Shown here: piece by piece, positions 37,615-45,172 of the stretch
Layout of the letters: every line of letters begins with the position of its first letter
How positions within the stretch are numbered: position 1 is the stretch's first letter
NCBI RefSeq assembly: GCF_015291885.1
Contig: NZ_CP036186.1
Location: forward strand, 2,617,001 to 2,681,000
Direction of reading: 5' to 3'
DNA: 64,000 nt
Source of the DNA: Stutzerimonas stutzeri
GTDB taxonomy: Bacteria; Pseudomonadota; Gammaproteobacteria; Pseudomonadales; Pseudomonadaceae
Made by a program: the position numbers and the translations under genes
Notes under the pieces: model-generated
Seen by the model: only the letters and a program-made list of their open reading frames with translations
Database searches by the model: none
What the model was told of the DNA's origin: nothing

Positions 37615-37928
37615 TGGGCGAGCCCCCGGACAAAGCGGGCGCATCCTTCAGGATCGGAAGCTGGCCATTTCACTGTGATCGATTGCTCGCCCAGCGGTAG
37701 CTCGATAATCACAGCTGGTTCAACTGGTCGTTTTGGCGTAACTCTCGCAGGAACGAACGCCGGCAACGCCGCTGGCAGTTGATCTCGATAAAGCGGTAGC
37801 CACTTGCGAATGACGTTGGCATTGATGCCGTGGCGGATGGCAACGCTGGAAACGGTCGCACCGGGTTGCAGGCACTCCTGAACAACCTGGGCCTTGAACG
37901 GTTTGGGGTAAGAGCTTCGTTGGCGCAT
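37611..37928 (-). CDS. tnpA: IS66 accessory protein TnpA, copy 1
   Basis: This 105-aa IS66 Orf1 has a helix-turn-helix (VVQECLQPGATVSSVAIRHG, INANVIRKWLPLY). It is the first gene of the element and is translationally coupled to tnpB. Confidence 0.92.
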   Translation of the reverse strand: MRQRSSYPKPFKAQVVQECLQPGATVSSVAIRHGINANVIRKWLPLYRDQLPAALPAFVPARVTPKRPVEPAVIIELPLGEQSITVKWPASDPEGCARFVRGLAQ

Positions 37929-38028
37929 GGAAATCCCGGCGATAAGGGCTATCGCGTCCGCTTAAAAATACGCGGACACCATCGTCCTTAATGCTGGAGT
38001 TCGGAAGGTGAGTTGGCCGGACGGATAC

Positions 38029-38484
38029 AAACGTTGCACCACAGCCTTAACTTCTTGGTCCACGACAATGGATGGGCCTCACGGCCTTGATAAAGATATG
38101 TGCCTGGCAAGACGTAAGGTCGGTCATACAATACGTACATCCCGCTATGTCACTGCCGGCCTGGTGGTCCGACTAAGCTTGAATTCAATACTGGCACTTT
38201 GACGCAGCTGCCAGCTTCTCACTAACATCGCTGCACGACAGGAGTGACGATGAAATGAGTACGCAGACCAGCATCGAATGGACGGAAATGACTTGGAACG
38301 GCCAATAGCGGCCGTCTGAAGGACGGATATGAGTAACCTCAATACTGCGATAGACGCAAGGGTAACCCTTGGTTATCTTCGAGGCTTGTGCGCCGCTTAC
38401 CGAGATATCACGTCGTCGCTGTCCGCAGTACAGCAAGACTGCATGAACCGGAAAGGTGCGACGTCCTCATAGAATGAGTTATCC
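38029..38484. other. Region between IS66 copy 1 and the Mrr-like gene
   Basis: 456 bp starting with the IS66 target duplication. The only recognisable item is the truncated start of a DUF5131-like gene at 38255. The rest shows nothing. Confidence 0.45.
38255..38308 (+). pseudogene. Truncated 5' end of a DUF5131 (phage Gp37/Gp68-like) gene
   Basis: ATG 38255, with AGGAG upstream, reads MSTQTSIEWTEMTWN, the typical opening of DUF5131 proteins (which continue PVTGC...). After TWN the sequence changes to GGCCAATAGCGGCC and stops. Only the first 15 codons remain, so most of the gene was lost by a deletion or insertion. Confidence 0.6.
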
Positions 38485-39654
38485 ATGATCTATCAGTGCA
38501 GCGGATGCAACAGAACAACTTTCGAAACAACCTGCCCTTGGTGTAACGCTTCGCAAGTCCCACCATCCGCTGAGCTGCATCCCCAGCAGCTCACGCCGCT
38601 AGACCCGTCTTTCTATCCGGACTTCCAATATCAGTCTAAAGGCCTGATTAAGGATTTTTTGGGAAAGAAGAAGGAGCAAGCGCAGCTCAACGAGCTGCTC
38701 AATAACGTGCTCCGGAAGTACGCACAACTCAAGCAGCCCTATTTCACAAATTTCATTCACACCACGCGTGAGACCAGCTCCGGCGGTTCCGACGTTGGGG
38801 TGCCTGGGCCCAGGCTTGATGGTGTGTATACGGAGCGTGAGCTGTTCCGAGAGGTCCTCATCCGCAAGGGATTTGATGAGCTGGAGGGGTTGCCATCATT
38901 GCTGGATAAACTGCTCCAGACCACCTCGTTCAATTCGGTTTATTTGGGCTTTTCACGGGAGCTGAGCAGGCATATCAGGGATGATTTGGCTGAGACCCTG
39001 CGCTCATGGATCGAGGAGGCAGGAACGACGTTCCGCTCCGATTTGGCTCTGTTCTACTTCTACCTGTGGGAAAACGATATTTCCTTCCCTGACGTCCAAT
39101 TCAATCCACAAGCTGCTTCCATCGCTGGTGTCCCCCTCATGCCGTTGGCTGCATTCCAGAACGCGCAAAAATTCTGTGAAAGTATCTATTTTGACATCTT
39201 GGTGCAGCGCCTCGGCAGCCAACTCGAGCATTTCAATCCCAACCGATTCATCACCATGTACCTGGTCGATGCTATGGATGGTTTCCAGTTTGAAGCCTTC
39301 TTGGTTGAGATTTTCCAGACTATCGGTTTCGACGTTAAGGATACCAAGAAGACTGCCGATCAAGGAGCGGACCTTTTTGTCACTCGATTTGGAAAGAATA
39401 TGGTGATTCAGGCCAAGAATTACACCGGCTCGGTCGGCAATGCCGCCGTGCAACAGGCTATTTCAGCCAAAGCGTTTTACGGTTGTGATGAAGCCATGGT
39501 AGTCACCAATTCGTACTACACGAAGTCAGCTAAAGATCTCGCTGCGACCGCGGGCGTTAGGCTGGTGGATCGAGAAGGGCTTCAGAGCTATCTGGATGAT
39601 TACAACCAGAAGCTGATCGAGGTGTTCCAGGCTGAGGTTGAAGAAGCAGGATAA
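38485..39654 (+). CDS. Mrr-type restriction endonuclease with N-terminal zinc ribbon
   Basis: This 389-aa protein opens with a short zinc ribbon (YQCSGCNRTTFETTCPWCNA). A ~230-residue helical middle domain has no recognised fold. The C-terminal ~120 residues are an Mrr_cat PD-(D/E)xK nuclease: FQTIGFDVKDT, QGADLFVTRFGKNMVIQAKNY with the D...QxK catalytic set, and AMVVTNSYYTKSAKDLA. Mrr-family enzymes cut DNA bearing foreign methylation, but some act as stand-alone phage defences. It has no methyltransferase partner next to it. Confidence 0.85.
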   Translation: MIYQCSGCNRTTFETTCPWCNASQVPPSAELHPQQLTPLDPSFYPDFQYQSKGLIKDFLGKKKEQAQLNELLNNVLRKYAQLKQPYFTNFIHTTRETSSGGSDVGVPGPRLDGVYTERELFREVLIRKGFDELEGLPSLLDKLLQTTSFNSVYLGFSRELSRHIRDDLAETLRSWIEEAGTTFRSDLALFYFYLWENDISFPDVQFNPQAASIAGVPLMPLAAFQNAQKFCESIYFDILVQRLGSQLEHFNPNRFITMYLVDAMDGFQFEAFLVEIFQTIGFDVKDTKKTADQGADLFVTRFGKNMVIQAKNYTGSVGNAAVQQAISAKAFYGCDEAMVVTNSYYTKSAKDLAATAGVRLVDREGLQSYLDDYNQKLIEVFQAEVEEAG

Positions 39655-40068
39655 CGGCCAGAAGCTTCCTAAGATGACAGGTTACAACCGGCCAAAAGCG
39701 GACTTATAGAGGCTCGGATGCCTTCGAGGTCGGAGTCAATGGATCGCACAAGCCTGTGGCCGCCATCATTGGCCAGTTTGACCAACCCATCCTGTGCCCG
39801 ATGTAGCAAGCCGGCGCGCCATTGCCGAAGCAGTCGTAAGCAGGGGAGTCTCCAAGGAAGAGGTCAGCGAGATTGTCGAGAAGGCACCTCGTGAGGACCG
39901 CAAGGCCCATAAGAAAAAACCGACCACCTCAGCTGCTAGGCGAGGCATCTCCACCCCTGGGCATTCCCGGCTGTATCTGCCGAGTGATTGTCGTTCTGGC
40001 GGCTGCTGTAGAATCCACGATCTGGGGATTCCCAAACAATGCATACGTCGAGTCACAAGGAATTTTTG
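39655..40068. other. Region between the Mrr-like gene and a 121-aa gene
   Basis: 414 bp. An open frame from 39794 begins with a helix-like stretch (SRRAIAEAVVSRGVSKEEVS) but lacks a start signal and turns into non-protein-like sequence, so it may be a decayed fragment. GGCCAAAAGCGGAC at 39692 matches the GGCC-centred motif at other junctions. Confidence 0.4.
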
Positions 40069-40434
40069 ATGCTGAGCAAAGGGCAAAGGCTTGAACTCTT
40101 TTATGAGGCGCTGGAGAAGGCACCTCGTCCATCCAGCCCTCAGGAGTCGAGGGCTACTGCTGCGAGGGTCTTGGAGCAGATAGAGAATGAACACGCTCCC
40201 GACGGCCAGGAGAAAATGACGGTTCCGGAGTTGGAGCACAGGTTTAATGTTCCGTATGGCAGAGGTGGCGTCTACATCCCGCTCATCAACGGCGAGATCC
40301 ACATCAACGCCACTGGCGCGACCGGCTATCACGACTCCAACAAGGGTATACCCTCGTATCGACTGGTGCTGGAGTCTGCCGACGGCACTCCTTTCGAGCC
40401 GATCCCTGACTTCAAATATCCACTCCGCTCTTGA
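40069..40434 (+). CDS. Hypothetical protein, 121 aa
   Basis: ATG 40069 has AAGGAA nine bases upstream. The N-terminal ~50 residues are helical and charged (RLELFYEALEKAPRPSSPQE, ARVLEQIENEHA). The second half looks like a beta-rich domain (GGVYIPLINGEIHINATGA, HDSNKGIPSYRLVLESADG). Its C-terminal part resembles small nuclease-toxin-like domains only in overall feel; no catalytic motif can be claimed. It lies alone in cargo between an Mrr gene and a fragment. Function unknown. Confidence 0.65.
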   Translation: MLSKGQRLELFYEALEKAPRPSSPQESRATAARVLEQIENEHAPDGQEKMTVPELEHRFNVPYGRGGVYIPLINGEIHINATGATGYHDSNKGIPSYRLVLESADGTPFEPIPDFKYPLRS

Positions 40435-40512
40435 AGTCTGAGTCCTCCTGCCGCACGGCGGCGCCTATCTGATCAACGCCACAGGCCAGCCCCCAGGCTC
40501 ACCTCGAAGGCC

Positions 40513-40686
40513 TTACGGCTTCACGACATTCACCGTGGTCATGCGTTTCCGGCGCTTCTCGTTACCAGCACTACGCCCGGCAAGCTCCTGCAGCGCCTGA
40601 GGTTCCAGCAGTTCCCGCAACGGGGTCAGATCGTAGAGATTGGGTTCGCTTCGATCGTGAGTGCGATGCGCTGTTGAGTGCATGCA
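40513..40686 (-). pseudogene. C-terminal fragment of an unidentified gene
   Basis: The minus strand reads an open stretch with protein-like composition (TPLRELLEPQALQELAGR, RRKRMTTVNVVKP) and a TAA stop at 40513-40515. No start is present. It looks like the remaining 3' end of a lost gene; the family is not recognised. Confidence 0.35.
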
Positions 40687-40799
40687 TGGCAATTGACGAG
40701 TCTCTGGCCCTGCTGTCGGGTCTCTACGCCTAGGGGCTGGTCCCTGTCTTTACGGCCTGATAACCAAAGGTGCTCAGTTGCTGCGCCTCCGCGAAACCG

Positions 40800-41762
40800 T
40801 CAGGTGAAGTTGAAATACTTTGGGTAGACGGTGTTCAGATAGCCCTTGCACCGGCCGGTGATGAAGGCGTGAGCCTCCTGCAGGCTCATGGCCGTTTCAG
40901 TGTTCTCACGTTCGCTCAGCGCCTTCAGACCGTGGCGCGCGTCGTAGCCCACGAGCGAGAAGTTGTTGGCGTTGTTGGTGAATCTGCCTCTTTCGGCCTT
41001 TGTTCCAGGGATCTCCTTCCCCTTCAGCTTTGCATGGGTTTCCATCGTTTCAAGCAACTTGTAGTAGTTGGACCAGCTCGCCTCGAATCCGAGGTACTTC
41101 AGCATCATGTAGATGTCCTCATTTTCGGTGGCGAGGATCAGCAACCCCAGGCGAGGTGACATCTGCAGGGCCTTGCCCAGCTGTTCTTCCCACTTGTGCT
41201 GATGCATGCGTGGCCGGCCCAACAGTGCAATCACCCGTGCCTGCTGCCTACGACTTACCCTCTTTCCGAGAAAGTAGATCTCACGAATAGACTGCTTCCT
41301 TGCCTGGAAGGAGAACAGCTCGCTGGCACCGTTGAAGATGTTCACTAGCTCATAGGCCAGCTGCCAAATCACCTCTGGGTCCCGCTGATCATTGAAGTAC
41401 AGCGAGTTGAAGCTGTAGTCATTGCTTGGGCAGTCATTTACGTGATCTATCCCACCCCAGATTCTGAAGTAGTCCGGTGAACCACCACGGCCAGTCATGC
41501 CGTAGAGATCCTGGCCATCACCGGTTAACTCAACCTCCCAGTCTTCTTGCTTGAAAAGCGCTTCGTAGCCAGCCTTGGCATCGGCAAAGTCATCACTTGT
41601 AGCATCCAACTGGGGAAGCGGCGTCCCGTGCACTGCTGACTCCTGACCACGCAGAAACATCTTTGCAGCCGCGTCCGTTGCATCACACACAGTCATTCGC
41701 ACACCGTCACGAACAACGAAGTCTTCTTGGCTATCGGTCGCCCCGTGTGGGTTTTCGATCAT
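40800..41762 (-). CDS. Conserved hypothetical protein, 320 aa
   Basis: This soluble protein has no recognised catalytic motif. The C-terminal ~120 residues contain a pattern seen in many uncharacterised bacterial proteins: FEASWSNYYKLLETMETH, RFTNNANNFSLVGYDARHG and MSLQEAHAFITG. These occur in proteins that often lie in defence and mobile loci. ATG 41762 is the first start. It is flanked by gene remnants and stands alone on its strand. Function unknown. Confidence 0.75.
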   Translation of the reverse strand: MIENPHGATDSQEDFVVRDGVRMTVCDATDAAAKMFLRGQESAVHGTPLPQLDATSDDFADAKAGYEALFKQEDWEVELTGDGQDLYGMTGRGGSPDYFRIWGGIDHVNDCPSNDYSFNSLYFNDQRDPEVIWQLAYELVNIFNGASELFSFQARKQSIREIYFLGKRVSRRQQARVIALLGRPRMHQHKWEEQLGKALQMSPRLGLLILATENEDIYMMLKYLGFEASWSNYYKLLETMETHAKLKGKEIPGTKAERGRFTNNANNFSLVGYDARHGLKALSERENTETAMSLQEAHAFITGRCKGYLNTVYPKYFNFT

Positions 41763-41948
41763 TCAGTCACCAGTCTTGCGGCATCTGTCATTGAGTTAGG
41801 GAAAAGGGCCATATGCTGCAGGTAACGTTCCTGCTGGGACGGCCGACTTAGCTGAGTATGATGGCATCTTTGAACGTACTCACGCGACGCTTCCACCTAC
41901 CCACGCAATTACTGGTGGGCCACCGATCCAAGCTTCGGAGCTTTCGAC

Positions 41949-42368
41949 GTGGGAGACGATCAACATCATATTCAGGGCCCGCGGGGCAAATTCGTCATGG
42001 CCGGCACAAAAACTCCAAACTCAGTAGGGATCAAACCGCGACTCGTGAGCCTAGCGACCAAGTCACCGGCCGACGGGGCGTGGCGCTGGGAGATCAAAAT
42101 CGATGTTTTTCGATTTTTGGCACGCATCGATGGCCGGGTCGTGCAGTTGTTCACCAAGAATGGCCATGATTGGACGAACAAGGTGCCCCGCCTCGCACGT
42201 AGCCTTGCCCGGCTGGCTGGCTGTGCACTCAGTATGCTTGGACGGCGAAATTGTGTTTCAGCAAGAGGATGGTCGGCCAGTTTTCCACGCGCTTAGACCG
42301 GCCTTCGATTCCGGCCAGACGCTCTATTGGTTCTGGCCGATTGCTGCTGGTCACGACGGGCAGCGACC
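41949..42368 (+). pseudogene. ATP-dependent DNA ligase (LigD-type) remnant
   Basis: The frame at 41949 reads KPRLVSLATKSPADGAWRWE, then EIKIDVFRFLARIDGRVVQL and FTKNGHDWTNKVPRLA, matching the adenylation domain of bacterial LigD-type ligases. After a frameshift near 42220-42235 the next frame continues LDGEIVFQQEDGRPVFHALR, PAFDSGQTLYWF. The nucleotidyl motif KxDG has become KIDV, destroying activity. The fragment is cut by the MITE at 42369. It points to a lost NHEJ-type cargo gene. Confidence 0.75.
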
Positions 42369-42535
42369 GGCCGAGGCTGTGTAAAAACTTTTTTGAGCGC
42401 GACAGGTACTCAAAACCGGACTGGAAATCGCGCATCTGGGCGAAATCCACATCTGCTGACGCGCCGATAAATTTCAGATTTCACGTAGAGATGCGCACTT
42501 CAATTTTGACGAAGCGTTTTTACACACTCTGGGCC
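42369..42535. mobile_element. 167-bp MITE, copy 1
   Basis: It has inverted ends GGCCGAGGCTGTGTAAAAAC and GGCCCAGAGTGTGTAAAAAC (17 of 20 identical) and no coding capacity. It differs by one base from the copy at 50191-50357. GGCC at each end may be a duplicated 4-bp target. It cuts into the ligase remnant. The autonomous parent is not in the window. Confidence 0.85.
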
Positions 42536-42702
42536 AGAAGCAGTGTAAGCGTCTAGCTAACTCACCTTGCGTATCTGTATCACAGGCTGCACGGGTAGCT
42601 GTATCACACGCTGAACGCTTACCGTGTATCACATCGTGAACGCCCAAAAAATCAGTGCGAGACTATTACGGGTAGGCTGTTTGGGGTGATACACCGCTGT
42701 GG

Positions 42703-44241
42703 TTACATGCCTGCTTCAGGCTGTATCCACTGATGCGGCAGCAGTTGACTGATTTCGCTTGCCCGCTGCGTTGGTAGCCGCATGAGCACGTCCTTCAGGT
42801 AGGCGTACGGATCGTGACCGTTGAGGCGTGCTGACTGGATCAGACTCATGATCGCAGCCGCCCGTTTGCCGCTGCGTAGTGAACCGGCAAACAGCCAGTT
42901 CGAGCGCCCCAATGCCCAAGGCCGAATCTGGTTCTCGACCTGATTGTTGTCGATGGGCACGGCTCCATCTTCCAGATAGCGCGTCAGCGCTAGCCAGCGT
43001 TTTAGGCTGTAATCCAGGGCTTTTGCCGTGGCTGATCCATTGGGCACCCGATCATGCTGGGCCAGCATCCAGTCATGCAGCGCATCGAGGATCGGTGAAG
43101 ACTTTTCCTGGCGTATTCGCCAGCGTTCTTCATCGCTCATGTGCCGTGCTTGCCGCTCGATTTCATACAGCCCGGCAATGGAGTGCAGCGCCTGTTCGGC
43201 TAACTGGCTTTTGTTCGCTGAGTGCAGATCGAAAAATTTGCGGCGGGCGTGGGCCATGCAGCCGATTTCGGTAATGCCTTGCTCGAAGCTGGCCTTGTAG
43301 CCAGCGAAGTCGTCGCAGACCAGCTTGCCATTCCACTGACCAAGAAAATTGCGCGCATGCTCGCCGGCACGGCTGGGACTGAAGTCATACACCACGGCCT
43401 TCAGATCGGCGAAGGGTGTGGTGCTGTAGGCCCAGACGTAAGCCCGATGGGTTTTCTTCTCGCCTGGGGTGAGCATTTGCACCGGGGTTTCGTCAGCGTG
43501 GATCACGCGTTGGCCCAGCACGGCTTCGCGCAGGGCATCGACTAGCGGCTGGAGCTGCACGCCGGTTTGTCCGACCCACTGCGCCAGTGTCGAGCGAGCG
43601 ATGGCCAGGCCGGCACGGCCAAAGATTTTCTCTTGCCGATATAGCGGCAAGTGGTCGGCGAATTTGGCCACCATCACGTGAGCCAGAAGGCCGGCGGTGG
43701 GGATGCCCTTGTCGATCACCTGGGCTGGTACCGGCGCCTGGATCAATGTTTCGCACTGGCGGCAGGCCCACTTGCCACGCACATGCTGTTCGACGGTGAA
43801 CACGCCAGGCGTGTAATCCAGCTTTTCGCTGATGTCTTCGCCGATGCGTTGCAGCGGGCAGCCGCAGGCGCATTGAGTGTTCTGCGGCTCGTGACGGATC
43901 ACAGTACGCGGAAACTGGGCTGGCAGCGGCGCGCGCTTGGGCTGTTGGCGGGGTTCAGCCGGAGCCGCCGGAGGATTGAGGGTTTTCAGTTCCGCCTCGA
44001 TGGCGGCGATGTCCGTGTCGAGCAAATCATCCAGCAGGCTGCCCTGTTCAGGGCTTAGTTGCTCGCTACGCTTGGCGAACTTGTGGCGCTTGAACCAGGC
44101 GATTTCGTGGGTGAGCTGCTCGATGATGGTTTGATCACGGTGGATCTTTTTGCCCATCGCATCGACCTGCGTGAGCAACTGGGCGGCCAGTGCGCGCAGT
44201 TGCTCAGGTGTTAGTTGGTCGAGATTGGGCAAGGAAGTCAT
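42703..44241 (-). CDS. tnpC: IS66 transposase TnpC, copy 2
   Basis: This 512-aa transposase has the same domains and catalytic residues as copy 1 (VIHADETPVQML, LVCDDFAGYKASF, NNQVENQIRPWALGR). It differs in the C-terminal third (for example LHSIAGLYEIERQARHMS) and ends with QWIQPEAGM instead of QWAPA. Confidence 0.93.
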   Translation of the reverse strand: MTSLPNLDQLTPEQLRALAAQLLTQVDAMGKKIHRDQTIIEQLTHEIAWFKRHKFAKRSEQLSPEQGSLLDDLLDTDIAAIEAELKTLNPPAAPAEPRQQPKRAPLPAQFPRTVIRHEPQNTQCACGCPLQRIGEDISEKLDYTPGVFTVEQHVRGKWACRQCETLIQAPVPAQVIDKGIPTAGLLAHVMVAKFADHLPLYRQEKIFGRAGLAIARSTLAQWVGQTGVQLQPLVDALREAVLGQRVIHADETPVQMLTPGEKKTHRAYVWAYSTTPFADLKAVVYDFSPSRAGEHARNFLGQWNGKLVCDDFAGYKASFEQGITEIGCMAHARRKFFDLHSANKSQLAEQALHSIAGLYEIERQARHMSDEERWRIRQEKSSPILDALHDWMLAQHDRVPNGSATAKALDYSLKRWLALTRYLEDGAVPIDNNQVENQIRPWALGRSNWLFAGSLRSGKRAAAIMSLIQSARLNGHDPYAYLKDVLMRLPTQRASEISQLLPHQWIQPEAGM

Positions 44242-44302
44242 GCCGCTGATTGTGCCAGAGCAGGCGATCCGCGCAGATAAAGCGATAGGCTAATGGCCGG
44301 TG

Positions 44303-44638
44303 CTACAGCACTGTGATCGCGCCGCCCGCACCGACCCGCTGCCAGGGCAGCCCCAGTACCAACGCCTGAAGTTGCTCGGTGTCGAGTTCAACTTCCGAGC
44401 CGTGGCGGATGCCTGGCCAGTGAAACTTGCCTTGGTTCAATCGCCGCGCGGCCAGCCAGATCCCTACACCGTCATGCACCAACACTTTCATGCGGTTGGC
44501 GCGGCGGTTGGCGAACAGGTAAGCACAGTGCGGCTTCGCCGCACCGAACACCGCCACTACGCGAGCCAACGCGGTTTCAGTGCCCGCGCGCATATCCATG
44601 GGTTCGGTGGCGAGCCAGATACTATCGATACGGATCAC
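44303..44638 (-). CDS. tnpB: IS66 accessory protein TnpB, copy 2
   Basis: The 111-aa product is identical to the copy 1 protein. One silent base difference (GCGAGCC instead of GCGGGCC) lies near 44563. GTG start overlapping the tnpA stop. Confidence 0.9.
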   Translation of the reverse strand: MIRIDSIWLATEPMDMRAGTETALARVVAVFGAAKPHCAYLFANRRANRMKVLVHDGVGIWLAARRLNQGKFHWPGIRHGSEVELDTEQLQALVLGLPWQRVGAGGAITVL

Positions 44639-44952
44639 TGGGCGAGCCCCCGGACAAAGCGGGCGCATCCTTCAGGATCGGAAGCTGGCCATTTCACTGT
44701 GATCGATTGCTCGCCCAGCGGTAGCTCGATAATCACAGCTGGTTCAACTGGTCGTTTTGGCGTAACTCTCGCAGGAACGAACGCCGGCAACGCCGCTGGC
44801 AGTTGATCTCGATAAAGCGGTAGCCACTTGCGAATGACGTTGGCATTGATGCCGTGGCGGATGGCAACGCTGGAAACGGTCGCACCGGGTTGCAGGCACT
44901 CCTGAACAACCTGGGCCTTGAACGGTTTGGGGTAAGAGCTTCGTTGGCGCAT
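44635..44952 (-). CDS. tnpA: IS66 accessory protein TnpA, copy 2
   Basis: The 105-aa product is identical to that of copy 1: helix-turn-helix Orf1 of IS66. Confidence 0.92.
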   Translation of the reverse strand: MRQRSSYPKPFKAQVVQECLQPGATVSSVAIRHGINANVIRKWLPLYRDQLPAALPAFVPARVTPKRPVEPAVIIELPLGEQSITVKWPASDPEGCARFVRGLAQ

Positions 44953-45172
44953 GGAAATCCCGGCGATAAGGGCTATCGCGTCCGCTTAAAAATACGCGGA
45001 CACCATCGTCCTTAATGCTGGAGTTCGGAAGGTGAGTTGGCCGGACGGATACGAAGCAGTCGCTCAAAAGTGTTTAGGAAGACAGGGCGAATAAGGGAGC
45101 AGCTAGAAGCCCCCCAATCGCTGCTATCTAATGGGCGATCGCGGCAGAGAAGCACGTTATGTACAGCGTCGA

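Larger units (their letters stand above)
35660..38028 (-). mobile_element. IS66-family element, copy 1
   Basis: The ends GTAAGCGTACGCCGAACTCA and (reverse complement of the right end) GTATCCGTCCGGCCAACTCA form the inverted repeat. An exact 8-bp target duplication AAACGTTG flanks it at 35652-35659 and 38029-38036. It carries the three IS66 genes tnpA, tnpB and tnpC on the minus strand. Confidence 0.93.
42545..45052 (-). mobile_element. IS66-family element, copy 2
   Basis: Ends GTAAGCGTCTAGCTAACTCA and the right end identical to copy 1. An 8-bp target duplication GAAGCAGT flanks it (42537-42544 and 45053-45060). It is 139 bp longer than copy 1 because it keeps extra sequence between tnpC and the left tip, with several TGTATCACA-type repeats at 42571-42640. 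It lies in the same orientation as copy 1. Confidence 0.93.

Noticed and set aside
39794..40069. Plus-strand 91-codon frame after the Mrr gene
   Set aside because: Only the first ~35 codons look protein-like and no Shine-Dalgarno precedes it. It is treated as possible decayed sequence, not as a gene.
42571..42650. CRISPR-like short repeats (TGTATCACA) at the left of IS66 copy 2
   Set aside because: Only three or four short, irregular copies without uniform spacers; they lie inside the IS end and are likely transposase-related.
35660..45052. Composite transposon made of two IS66 copies
   Set aside because: Each copy has its own different 8-bp target duplication (AAACGTTG and GAAGCAGT), so they inserted independently.
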